A stretch of 64,000 bases of DNA from Desarmillaria ectypa (GCA_030407005.1 JAUDYN010000001.1:248001-312000), one strand, 5' to 3'; numbered from the stretch's first letter, positions 1-13,958 are shown. The notes: generated by a model from the sequence alone, not told the origin. Translations and numbers: made by a program.

Positions 1-603
1 GGCGCTGGCGTAAACAAACTCTCTGCCGCTGCCTTGGAGCTTGGGTATTCGGAGACGGCACCCACGTCAGGACGGGTGGCAGGGAATGGGGGTCCAGATT
101 TCGGAACTCGAGTTCGGTTTGAGCTCTCCGCGGCCCCTCGCCTGAATTTGCTGCAGACCTGTTCAATTCTGGAGAATGAAACCTGTGGCGAATCAATACT
201 GGCGCAGGAACGATGTGTGGACGAACTCACCAATGCACCGCGTGCGTCAGTGTACATATCGGCTTGCGTATATGCGTGGAGCTGGGGTGTACTGCGCATC
301 GCTCCGCTTGTTGTGGTCGCTATCGAGCTGATAGGCGGTTCTGCGAACTCGAATTCGGCGGCGTCTCTGTCAACGCTCTGAAAGGCACTTAGAGACAGCA
401 GGAGAATGATAGGTCGGGTACCTCACCATTTCGACTGGTAATGAAGCGCTCAAGTCTATCAACTGTTGTGACAATGTGAGGAGGTCTCCCAGCACCTGCA
501 GCACGGTTAAATACCAGTGGCAGATAAATGGACACAAAAGGCTTACTGTATCCACCTCTGGTAAAACGAGGTCTTCGAACGAGGTATCGAATGCCACAGG
601 CAT
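1..603 (-). CDS. Unrecognised protein, N-terminal part, cut by left window edge
   Basis: I read four exons on the minus strand: 547-603 (ATG at 603), 427-495, 231-377 and 1-182, the last running off the window. The introns are 51, 49 and 48 nt with GTAAGC, GTGAGG and GTGAGT donors and CAG acceptors, and every exon before the edge is a whole number of codons. The product starts MPVAFDTSFEDLVLPEVDT. It then has a short leucine-rich segment, followed by a Ser/Thr/Pro/Ala-rich, probably disordered stretch that stays open to base 1. I do not recognise the family and see no signal peptide or catalytic motif. A pyrimidine-rich leader and a TATA-like box at 711-718 lie upstream. The consistent phase of three introns is the main support. 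Confidence 0.6.
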
Positions 604-710
604 GGTGCACGATGGATAGTGCGAAGGGAAGCAAAGTAAAGAACTCGGGGGATGTCGCGTCGCGCAGAAGAGGATGAAGAGAAAGGAGGAAGAGAGGTGA
701 ATTGAGCCGC

Positions 711-718
711 TTATAAAG
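711..718 (-). promoter_or_regulatory. TATA-like box for the left-edge gene
   Basis: The minus strand reads TTTATAA about 110 bp upstream of the ATG at 603, with a pyrimidine-rich leader in between. This is a position and sequence match only. Confidence 0.35.
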
Positions 719-2209
719 TCGTGAATGCGCTATTAGTTTGGTGCGCTGTCTTTATGCGTCGCAAAAACATTGTATGTTGCCACACCGCCATTGTTTACAG
801 GCATTGTACTGATACTGCCACTTGAAGAATTTCCTTCGAAGATCAATGTGTAGAATGGACTGTTGGTCATGGACGTAATAGTCTATCCCCATGCTCCATA
901 TGCGTCCAGGTATGAAAATTTGGTCCAGTTGGCAGTGACGGCGCTTTGGTAAGGACCAGTCCTTTAATGATACCAATGACTCTGGCTCACTCTTTCGCCT
1001 CTTCCACAGGTCGGTCTACGTTCGCGGCTTGTCTATCAGGCTGGATTTACGACTGATCCTTCCGGAGTTATTTGTCATTGCAGACATGTCTTGGGTGGAT
1101 CAACCTTTTGCATGGTGCTGAGACCATTCGGGTTGTTGTCTTGCGCAATAAACCTTTGGACCAGGCAGAAGCATCGAAAGAAACACGCTGAATGGAGGAG
1201 TTGCTGGCACTCGTCAGTCCCACCACGGATGGCTTTCAGAATTGCGACCAGCCCAATTAACCGTAAATAGAAGATGTTCTCCTTCGCTTGCTGCTGCTTG
1301 TTCTGAAGTCTTACTGTGTGTTTTCTCTAGTCTCTGTATCTCATTCGATTTTGCGGTGAACACCATCGTAATCGTGGTTCCTTCCAAGTTTACCGGGTTT
1401 GTTGACGCGACTGTCGCCAGTGAAAAATACCCTTTGAAAGAATGCGAACTCTTAGCGTAATTGTGACGAGACTGCCTACTGGTTGGCGTAGTAAACCAAC
1501 GATTTTCTGGTATGTTCGTCGGAATGAAAGAGCACTGGTAAAGGCTAGTGTTTGGGATTTCATGGATGGGTGAGATATAGTAATTGCTGCATCTGCGGTG
1601 GCCGAAGAGTTGGCCTGCCGCTTAGTCTCCACGGGCCAACTATAAGTGTAGTGCCAAAGCCAAACACAGCGGTTTCCGTTCCTTTAAAAAATGATGGCAA
1701 AGCCTGAAAACTGCCAAACAAACTCCAGACTTTCCGGGTGCGGCCCTGCCACCTTGCAGTTATCAGTCCACAGTAAGTACACGCTACAGCGAGTGCAAAC
1801 CGGAGACTGGTCGATGTTCAATGTTCAATGTAGGGTTGCGCACGAAACCCTAGGCTTTGAGACACTAGGTTTTGGACCGGTAAGTTACTGGTAATTTACC
1901 TCCCATCGCTGTAGGGATTTTCCATCATAGACAAACAATACTTATAGGTGAGTTGCATTTCGGGAGATCAAGAAAATGTATAAATACGCTAAGCCAAGGA
2001 TTTTGGAAAAAATCTGAAAATTTCGCGCGCCAGTCGTGTGATTATTCACGATAGGTAAGTAACAGTAAAATACCATATCAAAACAACCCCCGCAGGGAGG
2101 GGTCAGTGAAAAAAACTGTAACCCTCCTGGAGGTTTCGTGCGCTACCCTAGTTGAATGCCAAGTAGCTGAGCAAAAAAAATTCACATACACATGGACAGT
2201 CTATGTGGT
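719..2209. other. Intergenic, no supported gene
   Basis: There are only short uncorroborated open frames. A region of short direct repeats of the type ACCCTAGG/ACTAGG lies near 1830-1880. I see no gene, RNA or mobile element here. Confidence 0.4.
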
Positions 2210-2280
2210 ACGCCGAAGGGGAGTCGAACCCCTACCGCTTGCTTGGAAGGCAAGCATGATAACCGTTTCACCATCGGCGT
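2210..2280 (-). tRNA. tRNA-Gly (anticodon TCC)
   Basis: The minus strand gives a 71-nt cloverleaf. A 7-bp acceptor stem pairs ACGCCGA with TCGGCGT, with a D arm beginning TGGTGAAACGG. The anticodon stem TGCTT/AAGCA closes the loop CTTCCAA (anticodon TCC), and the T arm is GGGG-TTCGACT-CCCC. There is no intron. The anticodon assigns glycine. Confidence 0.93.
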
Positions 2281-5075
2281 GACAAATGATAGGCTTTATT
2301 TTGGTAGTTATAAAATACACAAAATTCTGTCCATTTCAATATGACTTAATACCACGGTGTATGCCAAACGAAGTCCTTTTCTACCTACGAAACCGGAACG
2401 GGCCGAACGGCGCTGGGTATGGAACTACCAAAGGTATCTACTCAAGCATCCTGCCTTTACTCCCCACCGTAATCATGTCACTTCCTCCTGTATGCTGCCG
2501 TAGAGGACAAAGAATGACCACTGTTGACGATAGCCCGAGGACATCGCTGGTAAGGGACACATCGATAATAGTTTTTGGAGGAGCGGCTATCGAGATAAAT
2601 GGTCGCCTCAAATGTGCACCGTCTGGAATGTATGGAATCACTTCGTCGATCTCCTGTGAGTAAAACTTGACTCGATGTCGGATATTACGTGGTAAAGATT
2701 GATATATCTAGCGATACAGGTTGCTCATCAGAGCTTTGAATTTATGCTCTCGTTTTGTGTCATGCGATGGTGAGCCACTGTATACTTATCAATCCGAGAA
2801 CTGCACTCATCAGGATTCTCTCCGCTACAGGAACCAACGAATACCCCTGCCGCCGGTGGGAATTTTACTCTAACGCAATGTGTCTAGCTCAAGTGCTGAA
2901 CTGATGGTGCGCTGATACGTCTATCGCTCATCTGTTATATGCCCCGGGATATTTACATGGCCGACTCTTCAATCATTATCGTGGCAGCGCCTGCATTCTA
3001 GAGACTCATGTTATACCCCTATTTCATGCAACTTCATGATACTACAGCAGGACAGCGAAAAGTGAGCAAGTTTCTATCAAAAATGGCAGACTCTAGCTTA
3101 CTTCGCCTTACAGTGATCGTAGCCTACAACCGAGCCCATACTTCTTGGAATATTATCGCCAGATTATCATATGGACTTTCCATTAGTTTATTCTTTTACC
3201 TGGATAGTCCGTGGATGATGTTGCCGGTGCCTCATAGCGTACGGTCTGACGTTTTGACTGACTTTACGCATGAATCGAATTTCAAGACATTAATGAAAGG
3301 TCAAGCATGTATCTTCTTGGTTGATACTTACCGGAAATACTGACAGTTTGATGCTGTAATTTGTGTATAGGACTTGCACAGGGAGACGCCATTGTGAACT
3401 ACGTAGCATTACACCCATATGGACCCATAACATGCGTGAAGACAGCGGCGATCTCCGAAAAGTCACCCCCCAGAGTCTCAGTTTCTGTTCTGCGCAAGAA
3501 TACTGATGAAACTTTTCCGGCGGAGACCCAACGACGACCTCAGATCTATTGGCTCTTTTTTCCATATCTCCCGTCACTAATTAATGCTCATCCCTTTTTC
3601 CCGAGAATACTTGGCTGCGTCATCGAATATCCGCATAAACCTTTCACGCCCAATCGTCACCACTTTCGAGGTTAGCGGCCCAATATCAGCTTTCAGTGGC
3701 TCAGTAAATAGACCTGTCGACCTTTGATGGTGGTACGTACCTGTTCCCGGTGACATATTGTAACCTAAATTATCAATAGACAGCTATAGACATACAATTG
3801 ATTGGACACGGCTTCAGGCCTCAGGAACGGTCGCACTGCTTCGATTCGGGGCCGACATGAGAGCAGACATGTCGAACGGTGCCTCTCCGGCTATTAAACT
3901 TCTCAAACCGAACGAAGTCTCTTGCGGGTTTTGAATATCCAACCAATAAGAACTCCTTCTTACGGTTCGTTGCTCGATTGTCTCAAATCCGAGTACCGGG
4001 AGGTGTATTATCGGTTCTCTTCGTAAGGCATGTGCTCTCGACAGCTTTTTATTTATTTACGTTTCCATACCCTTACTCGACTGCGGCATCCGCTTTCTTT
4101 ACTTCGTAGATCCTCCACTTTTTGAGCTCTCCATTCTGTGATCAATGTTTCTTCAAATGATTAAGCGTTGGTGAGCTCGGATCGATGTTCACTGTTAACT
4201 TCCTGTGATGATCCACATTTGCTCCTTACCACGCCTTTGTATAAATAAAGAATTGCTTACGGTGATGACCTTCTACTGTATGACTCTTTATATTTTGACT
4301 AAACAATACTGCGAGATGATTAAGAGAAAACCCGTCCGTCCGCTCATTCCACCGTTCAAGCTGAGGAAGTAACATTTCCCTCAGTAGGGCCTGTTTCAAG
4401 CGTATATCTTTGGATATTGGATATTGTTAGTCCGAGCAGTAACGAACAATAGCATTCTGGGATGAATTGATGAAGGAGATAGTAGGCCGCCGGTTAAGAT
4501 TTGCATATGCTCTTAAATCTAAAATCACCATCAACTGACAGAGAAGACAGAAGAATGGCTTCTACCATTTGGAATACAGATACATAGATTTTAAGCAGAA
4601 AAAGCCTGTTATCCAGACTAACAGGTTTGCCTGAACACTTCCAACAATTTGGGTCGCCCAAAAAGCATCCGGATCTGTACCTTCTGTTGATTTTCACTAG
4701 AATTCCCCTGGAATTTTTATATCCGAGCATTCACGGCGTTCTGAGATGGCAAATAAGTAACCGTTACTTACCGCGGGAGTGGAAGGCCAAGAAAGGCATA
4801 ATTTCAATTTGGCATCAAAGGGGAGGCAAACAAACCCAACTCTTCCACCGTCGACGACATCGTACGCGTCTTGCTTTATTGCTTTCATGCACATATCGTC
4901 CAATCACAGCGCGATAGTCAGAAAATATCGATACTAAGTACGAACAACCGCTGCTGGTGCGCGACTTTTGCTATTCCTCGATGTCGTGGCCTGACTGATT
5001 CCCCTGCTGCAGGACGAAAAGGACGACTAGAGACGACGCCTACAGACATACAAAAATTTCTTTTTTACCGGCCGA
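2281..5075. other. Intergenic, no supported gene; 5' leader of the Bem2-like gene at its right end
   Basis: Several 70-125 codon frames exist (for example 2286-2663, 3008-3343 and 3361-3675 on +), but none shows a recognisable domain, consistent splice signals or paralogue support. The last ~200 bp before 5076 are probably the promoter and leader of the Bem2-like gene. Confidence 0.4.
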
Positions 5076-8000
5076 ATGCCACGACGCGGTGCTCCGTCTT
5101 CCAATACATTGAGTCCCCAGGATTCGTCCTCACCGAACGGTCCTGCATCCCTTCGTTCCAATTCGCCTACCGCAGGCATCACTCAGTTCCTTTCCAAGCC
5201 TTCAAAATGGTTCGGTCGCAGTGTTTCCTCACCAAAATCTAGCTCTGGTAGCGCAACAGAGCCCAGGGCGAGCAATTCGTCGGCCCGGAAGCACAAAATT
5301 TCGCACCCCACAGATCCAAGACCGATATTGGACGGGTATGCTGGTTCTAACGCCAGGTGATTTGCCTATCACTATCTATTTGGTCCCCATTAACACATTC
5401 TTGCCGCCTCAGGTCTGTGCTAGATCTTTCGGTACAACCGCCGAATTCACTCGACATATCCCCCTTTCAGCCTCCAAGCTCGCCGTCTACCCCCATCGCC
5501 TCCTCGACCGGTCTCGGTGACCTTCGAACTATCTCCCGAAAAGCATGGTCGCGATCTGCTGACGACCTGGGGAGCATGTCTGCCGTCGTCGAGTCCCCTG
5601 TCAGTGCTATATTTCAGGACAAGGTCGCCCAGTATCGCAATAGAAGCAGCGGTGGCGGCAAGAGCGAGCAAGAGCAGCCACAGCAGCATGTCGCAAACAG
5701 TCAGACAGGACGTCAACCTTTCCCTACCATCACCACTAGTGTTCCTCCGGAACAATCACCTTCCAGCGCCCCCATTCTTCCACCCGTGACCATTTCCGTT
5801 TCCGCGCCTAATGGCGAAGACTCTGCCGCTCCTTCTAGACAATCCCGTCCTTCACACGTCCATACACGCTCTCATTCCTTCACACCTAAATTATCATCTA
5901 AATTGGCTTCCCCTAGATTTCCTCCCAGCCCCAAACGTAAAGGTTCGGGCGACCTCGATGGCAAGGGAGCATTTCCTTTTGGTTTCGGGGCCCACTCGAG
6001 GCCAATTCAGCCAGAACCCGGTCCTTCCTTGGCACCTGGCACCACTGGGTCGCGTTCAACTGCACTCTTATCCCCTAACACCACCGTTGATTCCGAAATC
6101 AACGACAATGTCGAAGCTGAGATTACCAAACGGGCTTCGCAAATTGTGTACCACAAGGGGTTAATAAATCGCCTTGCAGATGTACCGCACAACCTCCAGA
6201 ATTCACACGTGGCATTGTCCAAGGGATGGAAACCGTTCAAGCTCGAGCTGAAGGGCTCCAAGCTTTACTTTTATAAGCCTCCGGGTGATAGAAGTGCCGC
6301 CATCAAGGATCTTTTTCCGACGGTGTTGGTACCGCCAAGTCAAGAAGAGATGGCGGAGCTGGAATTCGAAGGCAAGGAAAACGGGCTAGACACCGGCGGG
6401 AAGGAACATTTGCGTAAAGCTGACGGTGGGCTCCCACGGAAGAAGAGGGCATACTGGGGAAGGAGAACGCATCCTGACCTCTCCCTCGATGACAATGGAA
6501 CCATTCAGAAGGGAACCTTCGAGGCACTAGTCCACGAATGCGTCTTTGGTACCACCTTCTTTACCAGTGATGCCTCCGCCGAGCAGGAGAAATGGAAGGA
6601 TTTTGCTTCAGCCAATCTTCTCTGTCTCCCAGTGCTCGCTGGTCAAGCGAAGTATGAAGCCGAGTTCTTGCGGTGCACTGAGTATCTTATATCTGGGGCG
6701 GAGGATGATGCGAAGGAAGAATTACGTTCGAGAGTCGTATGGTTGGCTGGCGAGTATTTGAGGTACCAAGGAACGCCCGCAGACTTTTCTGCTTGGGAAG
6801 AATGGAGAGCCGAAACTATTCCAGGGGCATCTTCTGCTGTAGTAAAACCGACATCTGGTACTCTTACCACTTCGACCTCAATGCAGGCTCTCTACGTCCC
6901 CTCTCCTGTCGGATCCCCGAATCCTGTTCATTCCCCCAGTATGCCGAACGTTGCTTCCCCCAATTTAGGCACCTTCTCTCCGAGGCCTGATGAACCATCG
7001 AAGCTACCTTCATTAATGGATCTATTGACTACATATGACTCTCCCCCGTCACCCGTCCCGTCATGGAAAGGAACATCGACTGATATCAGAACATTGGAAA
7101 ATCAGACCTTACGCCCACCTTTTTCCCCGAAAACGCCACCACAAGCGTCTTGGGCTACCGCTCTTGATCAGGAAGGACTATCACGCGACGTTTTATTATC
7201 TCTTGACCCCCAACTTATAGCACGTACTCTCACCCTGTTTCATCGCAGTGCCCTTCAGAGCGCCCCGCTGAACTTGACTGCCGACTACATTCTCGGGCAC
7301 GATGGGCTATCCTCAGCGTCGAAGACATCGGAGATATATTTTGGCGCACTATTCGGCAGCGACGACCGTCCACATTGGCTCACAAAGCTGCTGCTGATGC
7401 AGATCCTAGGAGCGGACACGTCTAGTGGTTACGTGGGCTCTCCTAATCTATCTTCTCCCAATCGCAAGTCAGAAGAGCGTACATCGCGTACACATTCTCG
7501 CTCAGAGTTAATTTCCGTGTGGGTTCGGGTAGCAGAGAACTGCAGAGCGAGTGGTGATGCATGTACGTGGGAAGCGATTAAGACTGCCGTTTGCTGCGCA
7601 CCCATCGCACGGCTAGAGAAGGTGTGGAAGAGGGTGGAAACCTCGGCGATTGCTGCTGTAGAAGCGTGGGTGTATCCGGATGACGACGGTGCGTTTGTTG
7701 ATGTGCAAGAACCAAAGACGACACCATGGGGAGGCGATTTGAGGACTCGGGTGAAGACGCAGATGGACAAGGTGAAGGACGAGGGGCCCGACGAGACGTT
7801 AACGGCTCAACCGATGGAGACCATTCGCAAGTGGTTTGAGACATACAGAACTGCATTTTCGCTATGTCCGAGGAAGATAGTCTTATCAGACGACGAAGTC
7901 AGTGAAGATGTCAAGAAGCTGGTGACATACTGGCGAGAGATGTTTATGGAGGGTGGTGGTGGTGGCGGTCTCGGTGTCAAGTTCGCTCGGTACGTTATAT

Positions 8001-11000
8001 ATGCTCCCTCCGATCCTATTTAGAGCTTATTGTTTCCCATGACAGAATCGACCAATTCATGTCCCTTTCGCTAGCGGCAGAACCTCGACGAAAAGGCTTG
8101 TTCGAGCCTCACTTTTGGTCCCGACCTCCTTCGAATTATCCTCCAAATGTGTCCTTATTACCCCTGGTTTTCCCAGAACCTCTTCCCACGGTATGCCTTG
8201 TTGACCGGAGCCTTGCATTACGCGGACGAATAGATAGCGATACGGCGATAGATATCCACGCTGTCCGTGCTGTTGATGGACGTCTACGGCAAGAAGAACG
8301 TCGAGTACCACCGTTTGATCCAACAGCCGGCGTGCTCGCTTCATTGAGCCTTGGGGGTACGGTAATCCCGGTGCACAACGGAGATCTCCTTCTCGTTGTT
8401 CAAGGTGGCAATGATTCCGTACCGAGCTCTCGTCGCTCTTCTCGCGCACCTTCTCGACCGCCGAGTTCTAGTATCACCGACCTCTCCGAGAAGCCTCCGG
8501 GTCGTACACCGTCAATACGAGTCAAGCCGGGGTCGTCGCAGGTTCTAGACCGTAAAAGCAGCATGGCGCGACGAAGTTCACTCCCAGCACTCTCCAACCG
8601 GCCAACTTATGTGACGTCAGAAACATCGACAGACAGGCCATTGCGGGCTCTCGTGCAGGCAGGAACACTGAACAATCTTGTCGATATTTTGGTTCATGGA
8701 CTCAAGAATATATGCGTCTCTGTCGCTGACGACAACGGCGAGATGTCTTTGCGCGAAGGCACTCGAGAGCTTATAGTTGACCGAAAGGAGTTTTCCAATG
8801 TATGGTGGAACGTGTTTCGTAGTTTTGTGACCCCTTTGGTGTTCTTCGAAGTGAGTCTAAAAAGCGCTTCGCTTCTTTTTCTCGGCGATTCTAACTTTCC
8901 TTCTTTTGCAAGTTGCTACGAAAGATGTACATTAAGGCCCAGCCTCGAACCTCACCACCACGATTATCTGAATATTTATCAAAAGCGAATGTTCGTGCAG
9001 AGGTACTCGAGACAATGTTGGAGTGGGTCACCGGGGGAGGTGGCGCCCAGGATGTTTTGGATGACTCGCAGTTGCTGCAAAGCCTGCAGTCTTTTTTGGA
9101 CAGTCCTGATGATCACGTTTTTCGTGTTCCCGCGGACCTTGAAGGAGAGGCTAGTCTAAAGCAGTCCATGTCGTCATTACGTGAGATGAGGCAGTCTCTT
9201 CGCCGTAACTTCCGAAGTCAGTCGATGCGCCCTTCTTCACGGACTTCCTCATCATCGACTATCATCCCATCGCCAAGCAATGTCCGTGTGCGGAACATGA
9301 GCGCTAGGGAAACCCCTGATATTGATCGAATAAATGCTGAGGAGCTTGTAGACATCCTTGACGGCATGGCCCGTGCGACGTTTAGCAATGTTACGGAAGA
9401 GGTATATATTTCTCTGATGTTTCGTTTCTGACGCTGAAAATGGGTCCGTAATAGGATCTTTACATCACGTCTGACTTACTCGAAGTTCAAAGCGCTGACC
9501 GAACGGGCTGGTTTCCGTCCAAAGAAGGCCCCACCGCCGAAGATAGTATTGAAATTCAGACAATTTATTCTCACATCCAAGACGTCGAACCTTCACTTCT
9601 GATCTCGGAACTTGGTCAAGATTCCTTGTATCGACTTCTCCCTCCCGGCGTTCGCAGTTGTATCAGGGCGTACGCCATCTTACGCAAATGGCTGATATCA
9701 AAGATTGTGGCGCCACGATTGGGACTACAAGCTCGGCAAGCCCGTATGGAGCTGCTGCTCCGGACCATTGAAATCAGCCGTATACGGAATACAGAAAGGA
9801 GTACGAAATCGAGGCTAATTGATCAACCTTGTGTTCGTTCATTCGTTGAAGCCGTGGTGTCTGCTGCAGTAATGAGCGTTGAGAGTCGAATGCACTACAG
9901 GGCCTGGCAAAACGTGGCAGCAAGCCGCAGCACGCAATGCGATTCTCTGTCATCGCTACTGTCACGGTCATCTAGCCAGTCTGTAGGATCAAAGGATGCG
10001 TTAACAGTTGATATGGGCTGGGTCCTAGAACGGCTTCTTGACGTTATATCGACACCTGATGTAGTAGAGCCAAGCCAAGACGGCCAGACCCTCATCAACT
10101 TTGATAAACGCAGGTGAGTCATTTTACCCACAGCGAGGCAGGTCCTTGATTTTTGTCATTCAGGCACTTGTGCAATCTGATTGCCAACACACCGCCACTT
10201 CACTCTTCCCGGCAACGTGGCGATATAGCGCGTCGCGGCTTTGAACGTTTGAATAACATTGAACGCGAAGTCATGACCCTGCAATTTGATCATCGGGGGA
10301 TAAGAGAGGAAGGCCAACGCGAAGGTCTACATGGGAACGTAAACGTTCCGCCGTCGACTAGGAGGCTGTCTCGTCCATTTCAGCGCATAGTACTGGTCCA
10401 GATGGATAAGGCCAGACGTGATCGCAATTGGCGCAGTAGGCTTCAAAAGGAGAAGCTTCTCGAGCAGTCAAGGAATGAGAAGCGCGAAGACATGCTTAAT
10501 AAAGCCATGCGACCACGAAAGCGACCCGGCACTCCGACGAAACAGCATCGCAACAAGAAAAGCATGTCTGCGTTTTTGCACTTCATGCGACCAATCTCCA
10601 GTGCCTTTGGCAGTGAACCTACGCATGGTCCCGAATTGAAACGCACAGTCTCTGAGCTCGACTTCACCCCCACTGGGAAGCCGGCTTTAGTGCTCAGCTT
10701 GGTCGATGCTCGTGTAGTCCAGATCATCAATAACGAGCGCTCGTATCTGTTCCAGGTCAATACTGAAGACGGAGGCCATTATCTGCTGCAGGCGATGAAC
10801 AGGCGGGATATGAACAAGTGGTTGGAGACAATCAACCGGCTGACGAAAATGGCGGCTAAACGTCGACTTACGTATATCGGCAGTTCGCCCAGGCCCGAAT
10901 TGTCCGATCTCAGGGCAGGATCTTCAGCACCGTCAAGAGACCCTAATGCTGGTAAGTCGATATCCGTGCCTATTCTATTACCCTTCCTTACATCTTATGA

Positions 11001-11987
11001 TAGTCTTTGGCGTCGACCCCCAAATCCTACTAGAGCGAGAAGCCCAAGGAGGAGACGTTCCCTATGGCGCTCTGCCCAAAGTCATCGAGCAATGTCTCTC
11101 AGAGATCGAAAGCCGTGGGCTGACTGAAGTTGGCATTTGTGAGCATCATGAGAATGCAGTACTCGTTCCGTACTGACTATATTGCCCAGATCGCATTGCT
11201 GGTGCTACATCTGAGATCAACAGTCTCCGAGACGCTTATAATCGAGGTAGAAAAACTACTTCAAAAATACAACGTTGTTTGAATCTTTTTTTTTCGTAGG
11301 CCAAAGTCCGATTACAAGTTCGACGGATATACATGCTGTGTGTGACCTTGTGAAGTCCTGGTTTCGGTTGCTTCCGGAGCCGGTCTTTCCTGCTTCGTCC
11401 TACTTCGAGATCATTGAGGCGACAAGTGCGTTTTCGCACATTACTTTGTCTTGCCACCTTAATAATATTCACGTACAGAGCTCGAAGATCTGGATGCTCG
11501 GCTCTCAGCGATACAGCGCATCGTTCAGGGCTTGCCGCAAGCAAACTTTGACCTTCTAAAACGCGTTTCAGAGCACCTCGACAAGTGTGTATTGCGATTC
11601 TTTATGTATTCTCTGTTACTCATTCGCCCGTACAGAGTCACTGATTTTGAAGAGTATAACCAAATGACGGCAGAAGCACTGTCCATCGTTTTCAGCCCCA
11701 ATCTGCTACGCCCTCCAAAAAACGACTTCACCATGCTTCTGGCTAACATGGGTCATACCAATAAACTCGTCAAAGCGCTCATTACACATGTGATACCTTT
11801 TCATCAGCTGCTGTTCTTCGTCACTGATAAAAAATTGATATCATTTCAGTTCCATGCCATCTTCGACGAAGCCGACCCAGATGTAGAGGCCGACCCAGAT
11901 GATGAGGAAATCGACTCTCCGATCTTCGAGGAAGAAGAGGAAGAAGATTCCATGCCGTTTAATCCGGACCCAGAACCCACTCCCTGA
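5076..11987 (+). CDS. BEM2: Bem2-like RhoGAP with RasGEF-like and PH domains
   Basis: Twelve exons: 5076-5356, 5413-7989, 8046-8850, 8913-9401, 9455-10113, 10164-10951, 11004-11138, 11190-11246, 11300-11425, 11479-11584, 11636-11789, 11850-11987. They sum to 6315 nt, or 2104 aa, close to yeast Bem2 (about 2170 aa). Residues 1-340 are Ser/Pro-rich and probably disordered. A PH-like fold (KGWKPFKLELKGSKLYFYK) starts near 360. A RasGEF N-terminal module lies at about 1145-1290 and a RasGEF-like domain at about 1370-1690. A PH domain follows at about 1765-1835, and a RhoGAP domain at about 1870-2060. The RhoGAP arginine finger is present in GIYRIAGATSE, rebuilt across the intron 11139-11189. The tail is very acidic. 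By family knowledge it stimulates GTP hydrolysis on Rho1/Cdc42-type GTPases in polarity and wall integrity. The RasGEF domain of this family is usually considered non-catalytic. The start is the first ATG in the open frame. Confidence 0.92.
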
Positions 11988-12602
11988 CTTACCGACCACA
12001 ACACTATGCTGTTCATTCATCGTCACCATCCTTGTACCATGTTGCGTCACACATTTTACTCCTGGGACTTCGGACTCGGAATCATCATAAAACTTTCAGG
12101 ACTACTTATATGGACGTTTGGCATCCTTAATATGCATTTTTCATCTCTTATGCATGTTTTATTAGAAGGTAAAAATATCCTGTACACTGGCACCAATTTT
12201 GAGGTTCATTTAGGTCTTGACACGCTTACCATATGCGAACGTATTATTGCGTATAATTGATGTGTTTATGTTAGATTGTAACTATCAAGATGGTGCGGCA
12301 CGCCGCCTTTGTATCACGACAGCATCGTGCAGCGCAATGTTCGGCAATTCTTGGCAACAGACTCAAAGGCGGGCAGTTTCAAATTCTTCTGCAGATGGAC
12401 ATACGGATGGGGATGGGGATTCCCAAATCAGCAACACAAAGTAAGATAGTACAAAGAAACTCTGCTTAATGCGGTTTCTTTATTTTCCATCATACATATA
12501 CAGGGGACCGCAGCGAAAGTGTCATCTTTCCTTTCCTCCTCTCTCATCCCAAGCTTGCTTGATTCCTCGTCTATTTCTTTTATCATCGCGTTGACCGTGA
12601 TC

Positions 12603-13365
12603 ATGAACTCGACCTACAGCCGCTTCCGATATCTAGAAGACGTGCAGATATCTCGTGTTCCCCGTGTACGGGAGATAATGGTGCCTACATTCTGGAATTT
12701 AAACGTCGACCCTTAGCTCACGTCTGACTTTGCAGATTCTGGAGCTGAATCTCCAGCGTCTCAAGAAGACCATGGAGGTGCTTAATGCTATTTGCGACAA
12801 TTTCACGACCCTACCTCCTTCTTCCGACTCTTTATCGCTCTCCGGAGAGCCCTCCACTCCTTTTCACGACGACGAAATTATGACCGACGTCACAGACAGC
12901 GAAGATTTGTTCGATGCACGCTCCTCCGTCTCTTCTAACGATACCACGTACTACACCCCCGACACGTCTCCCATCCTGACTTCGTTTCACACGTATGATG
13001 ATGATTCCATATTCGACACCTCTCTCCCCGTCGCACCTGACGCGCTCGACGTCCCCCTATTCGAATTCGATCCTCTTTCTGAGGATATCGATGATATTCT
13101 GGAAGAACGCTTTCGATATGATGGATGGAAACAGCTCGCCAACAAGCTCAACCTCGAGTTATTTCGAGACTACTTCTTGCGCTATCACTCCGGTCCTCGG
13201 CGTAGGGTGGTCACCAGACATCCGCGTTACGTGCATTGGGCTCACGCGAAGCAAGCGGAATACGTGTCGCCTATGATGGATGTGAACACGGGTGTAGGTG
13301 ATGGCTTGCGTGGTTTTGCACATTCGCAGGGAACCTTGGTGGATCGGATAGAAATTTTACGATGA
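12603..13365 (+). CDS. Unrecognised acidic protein, 235 aa
   Basis: Exons 12603-12680 and 12736-13365 join in phase 0 across a 55-nt GTGCCT...TTGCAG intron. The product begins MNSTYSRFRYLEDVQISRVP. It has a short basic/leucine-rich helix (LNLQRLKKTMEVL), then a long Ser/Asp/Glu-rich acidic region (about residues 45-145). A more ordered C-terminal part follows, containing RYDGWKQLANKLNLELFRDY and a basic PRRRVVTRHPRY stretch. An in-frame ATG at 12519 would add a hydrophobic leader. I prefer 12603 because the intervening sequence is C/T-rich like a fungal leader. No domain is recognised. The gene lies downstream of the Bem2-like gene on the same strand. Confidence 0.65.
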
Positions 13366-13958
13366 CTGCGCTGTGATTGATGTTGACGACACTTCTACAT
13401 TACCGCTATTCACATTTCTTCCCTTTTCTGTAGGCACCTAAAGTTTGTTAATTGCTAGGCCACGACATTATGACCATATTTTAATATACGAGCATTTTCC
13501 CCAACGAGGAGTATTAAAAGCATTACACGGTAGTGGTTGCTAGTCGTGGCTTCAGAGGCTATGTCTCATAACCTTCATACAAGCTATTGTCGCTATATCA
13601 GAATACTTTTCGCCGGTGAGAGTATAACTTGAATGAAGTTGGTCGTTATCTGCGTGACAATGCCTTAATTTTAGCAACAAATGGGACAGGGAGGAAAGTG
13701 ACTTGGAGGCTGACAACTAACTGATGCACGAAATAGCAGTCCCTTCGGCAGGAGTCAAAAGCTAGGAATCAGAGGTCTTCAGCCCTTCGAGTGGCACTAA
13801 ATGTAGTAGGAGGAGAAGGATACCTTAGAGATAAGGAATTGCTCGTGATTACCTAGACTTACGTCCCATCGGAATGGGTACAGACTCGAAGTGACTTGAG
13901 ACTATGGCCTGCTAGTGCGTACAAAAAATGACCAAAAAGTTGTTGTCTAGGAAAAAGC
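13366..13958. other. Intergenic, no supported gene
   Basis: This is 3' flank of the acidic-protein gene and 3' flank of the tRNA-Leu on the other strand. I see no open frame of interest. Confidence 0.5.

Noticed and set aside
2286..2663. 125-codon plus-strand frame just downstream of the tRNA-Gly
   Set aside because: No domain, no splice partner, and the opposite strand is also open over much of it. Composition is not clearly coding.
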